Both the position numbers and the translations under genes were made by a program. From Flavihumibacter sp. ZG627 (GTDB lineage: Bacteria; Bacteroidota; Bacteroidia; Chitinophagales; Chitinophagaceae), in contig NZ_JPHF01000003.1 of the NCBI RefSeq assembly GCF_000814325.1, positions 62,001-126,000 on the forward strand: DNA of 64,000 bases, in the 5' to 3' direction. The notes under the pieces are model-generated. The model did not search any database. It was not told where the DNA came from and saw only the letters and a list, made by a program, of their open reading frames with translations. This document shows, piece after piece, positions 14,726 through 23,621 of this stretch. Positions within the stretch are counted from its first letter, which is position 1; each line of letters starts with the position of its first letter.

Positions 14726-14875
14726 CTATGCTCCCCGGCGAATAAGCGTCAGAAGGATTGACACTACAGCCAGTACCAACAAAATATGAATTACACCAGT
14801 AGCACTGTAAACAAAGATTCCAAGTAACCATCCAATGATTAGGATGACAGCGATTAGATATAGTATGTTGTTCAT
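14726..14875 (-). CDS. lmo0937 family membrane peptide (49 aa)
   Basis: A 49-residue open frame from ATG 14875. It starts MNNILYLIAVILIIGWLLG, has the YSATGVIHILL loop typical of the lmo0937 family, a second hydrophobic segment, and ends LIRRGA. It consists of two short transmembrane helices with a basic tail. The family is widespread, small and uncharacterised, often stress-linked. A -24/-12-like site lies 61 bp upstream and a terminator follows, so it looks like a complete small transcription unit. Confidence 0.85.
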   Translation of the reverse strand: MNNILYLIAVILIIGWLLGIFVYSATGVIHILLVLAVVSILLTLIRRGA

Positions 14876-14920
14876 AACAAAAAAATTTAGGTGAAAAGAT
14901 TGTTTATCCTTTCATGAAAA

Positions 14921-14936
14921 AAACAATGCCCTGCCA
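14921..14936 (-). promoter_or_regulatory. Candidate sigma-54 site (TGGCAGG-N4-TGTTT)
   Basis: TGGCAGGGCATTGTTT, whose first base lies 61 bp upstream of the lmo0937-type gene. The -24 element is good; the -12 element is weak (TGTTT), or TTGTT if spacing is one base shorter. Confidence 0.35.
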
Positions 14937-14982
14937 TAAACTATCGGGGTACTATCGAAAGCGGATCATTATTGGTTATTAG

Positions 14983-15001
14983 TTTCCCCATAAAGGGGAA
15001 A
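14983..15001. promoter_or_regulatory. Inverted repeat between divergent promoters (possible activator site)
   Basis: TTTCCCC-ATAAA-GGGGAAA, a perfect 7-bp inverted repeat, lies between the two face-to-face -24/-12-like sites of the lmo0937-type gene and the YihY gene. An enhancer site for a sigma-54 activator would be expected here. It is not a terminator, as no T-run follows. Confidence 0.4.
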
Positions 15002-15026
15002 TATAATGTGTAAATTATAATGGGAT

Positions 15027-15042
15027 TGGCGGCACAATTTCT
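15027..15042 (+). promoter_or_regulatory. Candidate sigma-54 site (TGGCGGC-N4-TTTCT)
   Basis: TGGCGGCACAATTTCT, 31 bp before the YihY gene start. It is the only one of the sites described here with the C of the -12 GC. The 5' leader would be only a few bases. Confidence 0.35.
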
Positions 15043-15057
15043 TCTAAACAATTTCTG

Positions 15058-15969
15058 ATGAAAAGAATCCGCAATTTTTTCAAACTTCTGGTTTCATCGG
15101 GCAAGTCATTTATTGAAGATGATGCACTAAAATTGAGCGCATCTCTTTCCTACTATACCATATTTGCCCTGGGGCCTGTGTTATTACTGGTGATTTCCTT
15201 TGCGGGAATATTTTATGGCAAGGAAGCGGTACAGGGGAAGATATTCGGGGAGATCAAAGGGTTGGTGGGGAATTCGGCCGCTTACCAGATCCAGCATATA
15301 ATCAGCAGTATTGAAAAGAATGATAATAGTGTAACAGGAGCTATAATTGGATTTGTGATACTGATATTCGGGGCAACCGGTGTATTTACGGAGATACAGG
15401 GATCTATCAATTATATCTGGTCGATAAGGGCAAAACCGAAAAAGGGTTGGGTAAGAATATTAATAAACCGTCTTACATCTTTTTCATTAGTGGTAGCCAC
15501 GAGTTTTATTCTACTTGTTGCCCTCATTGTAAATGCAGTACTGGATCTTTTCAATGAAAAGCTTGCTTCGATATTTCCTGAGACGGCGCTGGTGGTATTT
15601 TACATTTTTAATAACGTTACCATTTTTGTGGTGATAAGTGCCATGTTTGCCATCATATACAGGGTGCTGCCTGATGCAACCATATCGTGGAAGGATGCGC
15701 TTCTGGGAGCCGGATTTACGGCAATATTATTCCTGGCAGGCAAATCACTGATCGGGCTATACCTGGGGAATTCAAATTTTGGGATCACCTATGGTACTGC
15801 AGCATCCATCATGATCATCCTGGCATGGGTTTATTATTCATCGATGATCTTGTATTTCGGTGCCACGTTCACAAAATTATATGCGTTGAATTATGGCTCC
15901 GGTATAATACCCGATGAAACCGCGGTATTTATTATAAAAAGCGAAACCAAAGAGATCAACAAAACCTAA
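15058..15969 (+). CDS. YihY/BrkB family integral membrane protein
   Basis: A 303-residue inner-membrane protein with about six hydrophobic segments and the family signature LSASLSYYTIFALGPVLLLV near residue 25-45, followed by the FTEIQGSINYIW segment. YihY proteins were once called ribonuclease BN, wrongly; the function is unsettled. The ATG at 15058 gives the usual N-terminus. It probably heads a three-gene transcript: the FAD oxidoreductase starts 4 bp after its stop. Confidence 0.9.
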   Translation: MKRIRNFFKLLVSSGKSFIEDDALKLSASLSYYTIFALGPVLLLVISFAGIFYGKEAVQGKIFGEIKGLVGNSAAYQIQHIISSIEKNDNSVTGAIIGFVILIFGATGVFTEIQGSINYIWSIRAKPKKGWVRILINRLTSFSLVVATSFILLVALIVNAVLDLFNEKLASIFPETALVVFYIFNNVTIFVVISAMFAIIYRVLPDATISWKDALLGAGFTAILFLAGKSLIGLYLGNSNFGITYGTAASIMIILAWVYYSSMILYFGATFTKLYALNYGSGIIPDETAVFIIKSETKEINKT

Positions 15970-15973
15970 ACCG

Positions 15974-17176
15974 ATGGATCTGCGATCACACAGTGCTTAC
16001 TGGCTGATGAAGAATGGCCTGTTAAGCAGTTATCCCTCCCTGCAACAAAACGAAAAAACAGAAATAGCGGTAATGGGTGCCGGAATTACCGGTGCACTTG
16101 TAGCATGGCATTTATGCCGGGCGGGTTTCAGGGTTACCATCATCGATAAGCGCCATGCAGGCATGGGCAGTACCGCGGCCAGCACTGCCCTTTTACAATA
16201 TGAGATTGATACGCCACTTTATGAACTCAAAGAAAAAGTGGGTGAGAAGAATGCAGTAAGGAGTTACGAATATTGTTCTGAAGCAATTGATGCGTTGGAA
16301 AATATATGCAATCGTTTTGAGGGCAAAGCTGGCTTCAGAAAAAGACCCAGCCTGCAGTATGCTTCTGCACAGAAAGATGTAAGCGATCTAAAAAACGAGT
16401 ATAGGTTAAGAAAGGACCATGGTTTTCGTTTACAATACTGGGACGAGAAGAAAGTAGAAGATACCATGGGATTTAAAGCCCCTGCGGCATTGTATTCAAG
16501 TGTGGGTGCTGAAATGGATGCCTATCGATTGGCACATCATCTTTTGGGAGATTGCATTAAGAAGGGGGCCGCCATTTATGATAATACAAAGGTTGAATCA
16601 ATAGTGCATCATAAGAAAACGGTGACCCTGAAAACGGAGAATGGAAATAAGATCGAATGCCGGCATTTAATAATAGCCTGTGGATATGAATCGCAGCAAT
16701 ACATTCCACAGAAAGTAGAGACCCTTCATTCTACCTATGCTATGGTAAGTGAGCCTATGCCGGGACAGGAGTTCTGGCATCGCAACTGCCTGATATGGGA
16801 AACGGCCACGCCTTATCTCTACATGCGTACAACAACTGACAACCGGATTCTTATAGGAGGCCTTGATGATGATTTTTATTCACCTGATAAAAGAGATGCG
16901 CGAATTGCGGCAAAAACAAAAAAGCTGGTAAAAGATTTCAACAAGAAATTTCCTGCTATACCCATTGTACCGGATTTTCAGTGGGCCGGCACATTTGCTT
17001 CCACCAAAGACGGGCTGCCTTATATAGGGAGTATACGTCAGCGGCCCCATACCTATTTTGCCCTTGGATTTGGCGGAAATGGAATTACTTTCAGCCAGAT
17101 AGCTGCTGAACAGATCACAGCAGCAATTAAAGGCACTCCACACCCCGACCTTTCAATTTTTTCATTTAACCGATAA
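15974..17176 (+). CDS. FAD-dependent oxidoreductase (DAO family)
   Basis: A 400-residue D-amino-acid-oxidase-like flavoprotein. The dinucleotide-binding motif is AVMGAGITGALVAWHLC (about residues 32-48), followed by an acidic strand end IIDK. The C-terminal FAD segment is GLPYIGSIRQRPHTYFALGF and GGNGITFSQIAAEQI. The substrate cannot be deduced; related proteins are often annotated as glycine/D-amino acid oxidases. It sits between YihY and alpha-amylase genes, in an order that offers no obvious pathway, with 4- and 9-bp gaps. Confidence 0.9.
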   Translation: MDLRSHSAYWLMKNGLLSSYPSLQQNEKTEIAVMGAGITGALVAWHLCRAGFRVTIIDKRHAGMGSTAASTALLQYEIDTPLYELKEKVGEKNAVRSYEYCSEAIDALENICNRFEGKAGFRKRPSLQYASAQKDVSDLKNEYRLRKDHGFRLQYWDEKKVEDTMGFKAPAALYSSVGAEMDAYRLAHHLLGDCIKKGAAIYDNTKVESIVHHKKTVTLKTENGNKIECRHLIIACGYESQQYIPQKVETLHSTYAMVSEPMPGQEFWHRNCLIWETATPYLYMRTTTDNRILIGGLDDDFYSPDKRDARIAAKTKKLVKDFNKKFPAIPIVPDFQWAGTFASTKDGLPYIGSIRQRPHTYFALGFGGNGITFSQIAAEQITAAIKGTPHPDLSIFSFNR

Positions 17177-17185
17177 ACCTCTACC

Positions 17186-18664
17186 ATGCAGCCCATAACA
17201 TTACTACAATATTTCCATTGGTATTATCCCACTGATGGATCACTCTGGAATCATCTTGCTGAGCAGGCACCCGAACTTCGCGCAAAAGGAATTAATGCCG
17301 TTTGGATACCCCCACCCTATAAGGGTGCCTCTGGCGGTTACTCAGTTGGATATGATACTTACGACCTGTTTGACCTTGGAGAATTTGATCAGAAGGGCTC
17401 AGTAAGAACGAAGTATGGAACAAAAGAAGAACTTCTTAATGCCATAAAGGTTTGCCATGATAATGGCATTGCGGTAATTGCAGATGTCGTTTTCAACCAC
17501 AAGGCCGGAGCTGATCATCTGGAAAAACTTACAGTACGAAAAGTGGATCCTGCCAATCGGACAGAATTCATCAGTGACCCCTTTGAAATAGAAGCCTGGA
17601 CGAAATTCACCTTTCCCGGAAGAGGTGGCAAATACTCTGAATTCATCTGGGATCATACCTGCTTCACTGGCATTGATTGGGCACATGATATTAATGAGGA
17701 TGGGGTATATACAATACAGAATGAATATGGGGAGGGCTGGGAGGACTTAACAGAAAATGAACTGGGGAATTATGATTACCTGATGAGTGCTGATATTGAA
17801 TTCCGCAATCCCGCTGTTCGCGAAGAATTAAAATACTGGGGTAAATGGTTCCTGGAACTGACGCATGCAGATGGATTCAGAATGGATGCAGTTAAGCATA
17901 TGACCCCCAAAATCATCAACGAGTGGGTTGACCATGTACAGACGGTAAGTCCAAAGGAGTTACTGGTGATTGGTGAATACTGGAATATTCATAATGTACA
18001 GGCACTAAAACAATATATTGATGCTACGCATGGTAAGGTGCAGTTGTTTGATGCTCCATTGCATCATAATTTTTTCGTGGCATCTCAACTAGGAAATAAG
18101 TTTGACATGCGTCATATCTTCGATAATACGCTGGTTAAGGAAATTCCACACCTTGCCATCACGCTGGTTGACAATCATGATACCCAACCATTACAGGAGC
18201 TGGAAAGTCCCGTGGAAGCCTGGTTCAAACCTATAGCATATGCTTTGATCCTGTTACGGAAAGATGGTATTCCTTGTCTTTTCTACCCTGCTTTTTTTGG
18301 AGCGCATTATGTTGATAAAGGTGATGATGGCAATGATTACGAGATATGGCTGGCCCGTGTTGAAGAGTTGGAATTTATGCTACCTTTAAGGGAGAAGAAT
18401 GCTTTTGGAGAACAGCGTGATTATTTCGATCATCCAAATTGTATTGGTTGGATACGGACGGGAATTCCTGACGATAAAAATTCAGGTTTGGCAGTAGTTC
18501 TTTCTAATGGAAGCGATGGTTATAAGTATATGGAAATGGGCGAACAGCATGCAGGAAGGAAGATGAAAGATGCGCTTGGGAAGTGCACGCAGGAAGTGGT
18601 TTTGAATGAAAAGGGAGGTGCAGAGTTTCATTGCCAGGCCGGATCTGTTTCAGTGTGGGTATAA
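17186..18664 (+). CDS. Cytoplasmic alpha-amylase (GH13)
   Basis: A 492-residue GH13 enzyme hydrolysing alpha-1,4-glucans, of the GH13_5 type. Catalytic residues are in place: nucleophile D234 in GFRMDAVKH, acid/base E264 in VIGEYW, and D332 in VDNHDTQP. The calcium-binding region DVVFNHKAGAD is also present. There is no signal peptide, so it should act on internal glycogen or imported maltodextrin. It is the last gene of the YihY-oxidoreductase-amylase transcript and stops 3 bp before the convergent kinase gene. Confidence 0.95.
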   Translation: MQPITLLQYFHWYYPTDGSLWNHLAEQAPELRAKGINAVWIPPPYKGASGGYSVGYDTYDLFDLGEFDQKGSVRTKYGTKEELLNAIKVCHDNGIAVIADVVFNHKAGADHLEKLTVRKVDPANRTEFISDPFEIEAWTKFTFPGRGGKYSEFIWDHTCFTGIDWAHDINEDGVYTIQNEYGEGWEDLTENELGNYDYLMSADIEFRNPAVREELKYWGKWFLELTHADGFRMDAVKHMTPKIINEWVDHVQTVSPKELLVIGEYWNIHNVQALKQYIDATHGKVQLFDAPLHHNFFVASQLGNKFDMRHIFDNTLVKEIPHLAITLVDNHDTQPLQELESPVEAWFKPIAYALILLRKDGIPCLFYPAFFGAHYVDKGDDGNDYEIWLARVEELEFMLPLREKNAFGEQRDYFDHPNCIGWIRTGIPDDKNSGLAVVLSNGSDGYKYMEMGEQHAGRKMKDALGKCTQEVVLNEKGGAEFHCQAGSVSVWV

Positions 18665-18667
18665 GTA

Positions 18668-20104
18668 TTAATCCTGGATTGGAAGGTTAACAACAAAGGT
18701 TGTTCCCCTTCCTTCAACCGATTTGACCTCAATAAATCCTTTATGACTTTGTATGATGTTCATAGTGGAGGCGAGGCCCAATCCCATGCCATTACGTTTT
18801 GATGTATAGTAAGGTTCAAATAATCTGCTAAGGCTTTCCTGTGACATACCGCAACCGTTATCAGTGATCTCAGTAATTACATATTTATCCTTGTGGTAGA
18901 TACGGATAAATATTTGCCGGTCGGCAGCTCTTTCTTCCATCGCTTCAATGGCGTTAACGATTATGTTCATGAATGCGATCTTTAGTTTATCCTTATCCGT
19001 TAGTACAAGCAATGGCTTTTCTTCAATTTCGGAACTTATCTGTACCTGTTTTAATTTAATAGTATCGGCAGCATCGGTCAGCACATCATCTACCAAAAGT
19101 TGCAAACTTCCCACGCGAAGATCAATCTCCGATGGTCTTGAACTGTTGAGTAATTCGGAAATAATATTGCTTATCCTTGTACTGTTGCGCCTGATCACAT
19201 CAAGGTAAATTTTAGAACTTTCGTCGCAGTTTTCCTGTTGAAGTTGTTCAGCAGACAGCGCTATATTATTAAGGGGATTACGCACTTCATGCGCCAGGGT
19301 TCTGATGAGGCGCCCGGTGGCAGCAAGCTTTTCGGCCTGAAGCGTGAGCCATTCTGCCTTTTTCAGATTGGTTATGTCATGCAGGATACCATGAATATAT
19401 TTTCCTTCATTGATATCAGTTTCAACAGAAGCGGAGAGAATGCAGCTTTTGCGGTCGCCCGTTCCCGTTACAATATCTACTTCATGGCCATTAATGGTAT
19501 GGCCGGCCTGTATCAACTGGATGATTTTTTCACCTGATTGCGGCTCGTATAGCATCTCCTGCAATGGCGTATTGAGCAGATTCTCCATGGAATATCCCAG
19601 GAGATCAGTGGCGGCTTTGTTGACGTCGCGGAAACGCAGATCCATACCTGCAATAAATACGGCATCCATGGATTGCTCAAAAATATTTCTGAATTTTCGT
19701 TCATTACGCTTGATGGCTTTGATATAAGAATATCTTTCAAGCGCATAACGAATTGTTCTTTCCAGTTTTTCGCTATTCAGTTCAGATTTCACCAGGTAAT
19801 CAAAAGCACCTATCCGCATTGCTTCGCGGTCGATATCGCGGTTGCCCTTTCCTGTAAGCAGGATGATAGGTTCCTCGCATTTCCTTGCAATTGCCTCCTT
19901 TAAAAGATCTACCCCGGTTTTTGCACCAAGCCTGTAATCCACAAAATAGAGGTCGTATTCATGATTCACCATCAACTCCAAGGCCATGTTATACTGACTG
20001 GCCCATTTAATTTCCAAACTGGCCTCCGGAATACCCTTGAGATAATCACTTGTAATAAAAAAGTCATCCTCATCATCATCCACGATCAATATCCTGGTGT
20101 TCAT
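18668..20104 (-). CDS. Hybrid receiver-PAS-histidine kinase (NtrB-like)
   Basis: About 478 residues. The order is an N-terminal receiver (ILIVDDDEDD, phosphoacceptor Asp in YFVDYRLG), a PAS domain (FRNIFEQSMDAVFIAGMDL) and a HisKA domain with the NtrB-type H-box TLAHEVRNPLNNIALSAEQL. An HATPase follows (NIIVNAIEAMEE, DNGCGM, GMGLGLAS). There is no membrane segment, so it is a cytoplasmic kinase. The receiver-first order suggests it receives phosphate from another kinase, perhaps the adjacent PAS kinase. An ATG at 20119 is an alternative start. It is the last gene of the rpoN operon. Confidence 0.9.
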   Translation of the reverse strand: MNTRILIVDDDEDDFFITSDYLKGIPEASLEIKWASQYNMALELMVNHEYDLYFVDYRLGAKTGVDLLKEAIARKCEEPIILLTGKGNRDIDREAMRIGAFDYLVKSELNSEKLERTIRYALERYSYIKAIKRNERKFRNIFEQSMDAVFIAGMDLRFRDVNKAATDLLGYSMENLLNTPLQEMLYEPQSGEKIIQLIQAGHTINGHEVDIVTGTGDRKSCILSASVETDINEGKYIHGILHDITNLKKAEWLTLQAEKLAATGRLIRTLAHEVRNPLNNIALSAEQLQQENCDESSKIYLDVIRRNSTRISNIISELLNSSRPSEIDLRVGSLQLLVDDVLTDAADTIKLKQVQISSEIEEKPLLVLTDKDKLKIAFMNIIVNAIEAMEERAADRQIFIRIYHKDKYVITEITDNGCGMSQESLSRLFEPYYTSKRNGMGLGLASTMNIIQSHKGFIEVKSVEGRGTTFVVNLPIQD

Positions 20105-20127
20105 CTTAGTATAGGGCATTCAGAAAC

Positions 20128-22098
20128 TTATTGTTTGTCTGGTATGATAAAACTAAAGGTGGCTCCTTCACCTGGCCTTCCCGTTGCGAAGATCTGACCA
20201 TTATGTCTTTCTGCAATTCTTTTGCAAATGGAAAGACCAATGCCAGATCCCGGGTATTCTGATTTACCATGCAGCCGTTGAAATATCTGAAAGATACGAT
20301 GTTCATAGTCCTGGTCAAAACCAATACCATTATCTTCTACATCGATCTGGTAATAATTTTTGTCGGTAGGTAAAAGATGCAATTCTTTATCTTTTCGACT
20401 TATCTTAAAAGCACTGATTCTGATTTGGGGGACTACATCGGGTTTACGGAATTTCAGTGCATTACCCAGCAGGTTTATAAACATTTGCCGGATAAGCGAT
20501 GGGATAGCTTCAAGTTCTGGCAGGGTTTCTACTTTTACTATGGCCCCTGATTCCTCTATAGGAATTTCCAGATCGAGGATAGCTTCACGTGCAACCAGTG
20601 AAAGATCGATATATTCAAATGCATGATTACTTCTTGATACACGGGAAAGTTCCAGGAGGTTTTCAATGAGGTTGCGCATATTGCCGGATGCTGCTTCCAT
20701 CCTGTCAAGATACATTTGCCCTTCTGTGCCTAGAATATCTCCGAATTTTTCGCGGAGCCGTGACCCAAAGGTGGTGATCTTCCGGAGTGGTTCCTGCAGA
20801 TCGTGTGAAGCTGCATAGGCAAATTCTTCCAGCTCTTTATTAGAACGGTTCAATTCACGAACATTCCGCTGCAATTCATTCTCTACATGCTTTACCCGGG
20901 TGACATCACGGGTTTTGCCAATAATTTTAATGGGAACATTGGCGTTATCAACAACAACCCGCCCCCGGCTATTTACCGTTATCAGGTGCCCCTTTCTTGT
21001 GTAAGTAGCAAATTCAATTTCGAAGTCGGATCGATTTTCGATTGCATCCCTTATTACCGTTTCTACTCTCTCACGATCTTCATCATGAATTGATTTAAGG
21101 AAGTCTTCAAATTTCAGATCTTTCCCATCGCTATCATCTTCATAAACAGCTCTTAATCCTTCAGACCGCGAAACATTATTTGTTTTCAGATCCCAAACAA
21201 ATACGCCATAATTCAAAAGAAGTTCCGTTTGTTTCTGCAATTCCAGGCTTGCTTTGCTTTCAATATTCTGGGAATATTGATCTGAGATGTCACGAAAAAA
21301 ACCAGTAAGTTTTTCGACCTCGCCTTTATTATTCACAACTGGCTTGGCAACAGAAGTTATAAATATACGTTTCCCGTCTTTTCGACCAAGGGAAAACTCC
21401 AGTTTAAATTCTTCTTTAAGATTGGAGGTGGTAGTAATTTTTGAGCGGATATCATCTCTATCCCTTTCACAAATATGACTATAAAGAAGCTCACCTGTAG
21501 TTTCCGGTCTCTCTTCTTTTGAGTATCCCAAGAGGTTATACATCCCTTCTGACCATTCCATTTTATCAGTCTGGATATCCCAGCTCCAGGTTCCAACATT
21601 CAACATGCGCTCTGCATCTTCAATAAGTTTGCGAGCGGCGGCGCGTTCCTGGTCAATTTCCATTTGTTCGGTTATATCCTGAGCCATGAATAACATGGAG
21701 GAAGGGCTACCTTTTTCGTTTCGACGGAGCACGGTTCCGACAGTCCGGAAATACCGAAATTTTCTTTCTTTATGCTTTAACCGGCAATTATAAGAATAGC
21801 TGGAATTATCTTCCAGCTTATAATATTTCTCCAGTTCCTCCTGCACCAGGGTGAGATCATCATCAAAGATCATCTTCGTGAAATCATTATCCCACTCGCT
21901 GATATCTTCCCATGCATAGCCCAGCAGGTCAGTGATATGCCTGTTGATATACCTGAGTTTACGGCTCTCAGCGTCAAAAACATATATAAGTGCAGGAAAA
22001 AGGTCTGTTATCTGTTGCACCAATCCATCACTGTTTTCATCGGCTGTAAGCAGATCTCTCAGTTGCCTGATGGAGATATTGCCATTTTCATTTTGCAT
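20128..22098 (-). CDS. Multi-PAS sensor histidine kinase
   Basis: A 656-residue soluble kinase with three PAS/PAC units (about 25-140, 155-275, 290-410). A HisKA domain follows, with the H-box FAYAASHDLQEPLRKITTF common in Bacteroidota, and an HATPase domain (LLGNALKFRKPD, DNGIGFDQDYEHRIFQIF, GSGIGLSICKR). No membrane segment is seen. Its start codon overlaps the stop of the upstream activator gene (TAATG), implying translational coupling and hence a matched kinase-activator pair. The signal sensed is unknown; PAS could bind haem, flavin or small molecules. Confidence 0.92.
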   Translation of the reverse strand: MQNENGNISIRQLRDLLTADENSDGLVQQITDLFPALIYVFDAESRKLRYINRHITDLLGYAWEDISEWDNDFTKMIFDDDLTLVQEELEKYYKLEDNSSYSYNCRLKHKERKFRYFRTVGTVLRRNEKGSPSSMLFMAQDITEQMEIDQERAAARKLIEDAERMLNVGTWSWDIQTDKMEWSEGMYNLLGYSKEERPETTGELLYSHICERDRDDIRSKITTTSNLKEEFKLEFSLGRKDGKRIFITSVAKPVVNNKGEVEKLTGFFRDISDQYSQNIESKASLELQKQTELLLNYGVFVWDLKTNNVSRSEGLRAVYEDDSDGKDLKFEDFLKSIHDEDRERVETVIRDAIENRSDFEIEFATYTRKGHLITVNSRGRVVVDNANVPIKIIGKTRDVTRVKHVENELQRNVRELNRSNKELEEFAYAASHDLQEPLRKITTFGSRLREKFGDILGTEGQMYLDRMEAASGNMRNLIENLLELSRVSRSNHAFEYIDLSLVAREAILDLEIPIEESGAIVKVETLPELEAIPSLIRQMFINLLGNALKFRKPDVVPQIRISAFKISRKDKELHLLPTDKNYYQIDVEDNGIGFDQDYEHRIFQIFQRLHGKSEYPGSGIGLSICKRIAERHNGQIFATGRPGEGATFSFIIPDKQ

Positions 22099-23585
22099 TA
22101 CAGATTGTTGAATTGCTGGTATTGCTTCATTTTATTGTAAAGGGTTTTCCTATCAATATTGAGCAATCTTGCAGCTTTGGTTTTGTTGAAGTTGGATTGC
22201 TTCAACGCTTCTACGATCATTTCATACTCAGCATCTATACTCGCAGATTTAAGGGATAGATCATTCAGTACAGGTTTTAAAGGAGCAGCCTGTACCGGGG
22301 CTACCGCTTCGGGTGCAGCCTGGTACATATTGAAATTAGACGGGCTATCGGGCACCTGTGTTGAGAAATTCAGTTTATCGTGATAGATAATTTCGAATGG
22401 CAGTGCCTGCACTTCAACGAATTCACCATCGGTGAGCAAAGCTGCTCGTTTTACAACATTCTTTAATTCGCGAAGATTTCCGAACCAGGGATATTGAATA
22501 AACACCTGCTGTACTTCCCTGCTGAAATCAGAGATACCTTTTCCAAGTTCTGCATTAGTGAGTGCAAGAAAATGACGGGCATAAAGTAGTATATCTTCTG
22601 CTCGCTCGCGAAGTGGGGGCAGGTTAATACTAAATTCATTAAAACGATGGTAGAGATCTTCGCGGAATTTTCCGTTACGCGCAGCATCCCATAATTTTTC
22701 ATTACTCGCAACAATTATACGAAGGTCAAGTTCAATATCCTTATTTCCTCCAACTCGACGGATCTTTCTCTCCTGTACTACCCTCAGTAATGAAACCTGG
22801 ATATCATAGGGAAGATTGGCGATCTCGTCAAGAAATACTGTTCCGCCATTTGCCAGTTCAAGGCTTCCTACTTTCTGGTTTAATGCACCTGTAAAGGAGC
22901 CTTTTTCATGGCCGAATAATTCACTTGCCGCCAATTCTTTAGACATGGCACCACAGTCTATTGCTATGAAGGGTTTATCTTTTCTTTTGCTTTGTTCGTG
23001 TATCTTACTGGCGATGGCTTCCTTTCCACTACCGCTCTCTCCATAAATGATGACGCTGTAATTTGTAGGCGATACCAGTTCTATCTGCTTCAATATATTT
23101 TTCATTTCCGGGGTATTTCCGAAAATGTATTTTTCTTTTGGCGGTTCAATACCCTGGCGACGCGGTAACGCGCCTGGTATTGATGGTTTTGACTCTTCTG
23201 ACGACTGAGGAACATGGTTTCTTGAGGCCGCATCAAGGGCTTTGCGGATGGTAATTAATATTTCATCTGGGAAAACCGGTTTAGTGACATAGTCATAGGC
23301 TCCCATTTTCAGGATTTCTACAGCCAGTTTTACATCACTATAGCCGGTGATAACAATAAAGGGAATGCCCGGATACATTTCCCGGGTTTTGGTGAGAACC
23401 TGTTTTCCATCCATGTCTTCCAGCCTGAAATCGCAGAGTACGAGATCAGGTTTCTGCTGGCTCATGAATTCAAGCGCTTTTTTGCCGTTGTACATCTCCG
23501 TTACTTCGAAATGCTGCCTTGTCAGAAATCTGTTCAGCAACATACACATATCCCGGTCATCGTCTATCACCAATATTTTCTGCAT
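22098..23585 (-). CDS. Sigma-54-dependent NtrC-type response regulator
   Basis: A 495-residue activator. The receiver domain has acceptor D52 in LCDFRLEDMDG. The AAA+ domain has Walker A GESGSGKE at 182-189, the sigma-54 contact loop GSFTGA (a variant of GAFTGA) at about 229-234 and Walker B GGTVFLDEI. The C-terminal Fis-type helix-turn-helix includes NKTKAARLLNIDRKTLYNKM. It would open sigma-54 promoters upon phosphorylation. The gene lies 36 bp after rpoN and overlaps the kinase gene by one base, so sigma factor, activator and kinase are made together. Confidence 0.95.
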   Translation of the reverse strand: MQKILVIDDDRDMCMLLNRFLTRQHFEVTEMYNGKKALEFMSQQKPDLVLCDFRLEDMDGKQVLTKTREMYPGIPFIVITGYSDVKLAVEILKMGAYDYVTKPVFPDEILITIRKALDAASRNHVPQSSEESKPSIPGALPRRQGIEPPKEKYIFGNTPEMKNILKQIELVSPTNYSVIIYGESGSGKEAIASKIHEQSKRKDKPFIAIDCGAMSKELAASELFGHEKGSFTGALNQKVGSLELANGGTVFLDEIANLPYDIQVSLLRVVQERKIRRVGGNKDIELDLRIIVASNEKLWDAARNGKFREDLYHRFNEFSINLPPLRERAEDILLYARHFLALTNAELGKGISDFSREVQQVFIQYPWFGNLRELKNVVKRAALLTDGEFVEVQALPFEIIYHDKLNFSTQVPDSPSNFNMYQAAPEAVAPVQAAPLKPVLNDLSLKSASIDAEYEMIVEALKQSNFNKTKAARLLNIDRKTLYNKMKQYQQFNNL

Positions 23586-23621
23586 GATTGATTTATATAT
23601 TATCTGATGGTAATGCGAATC

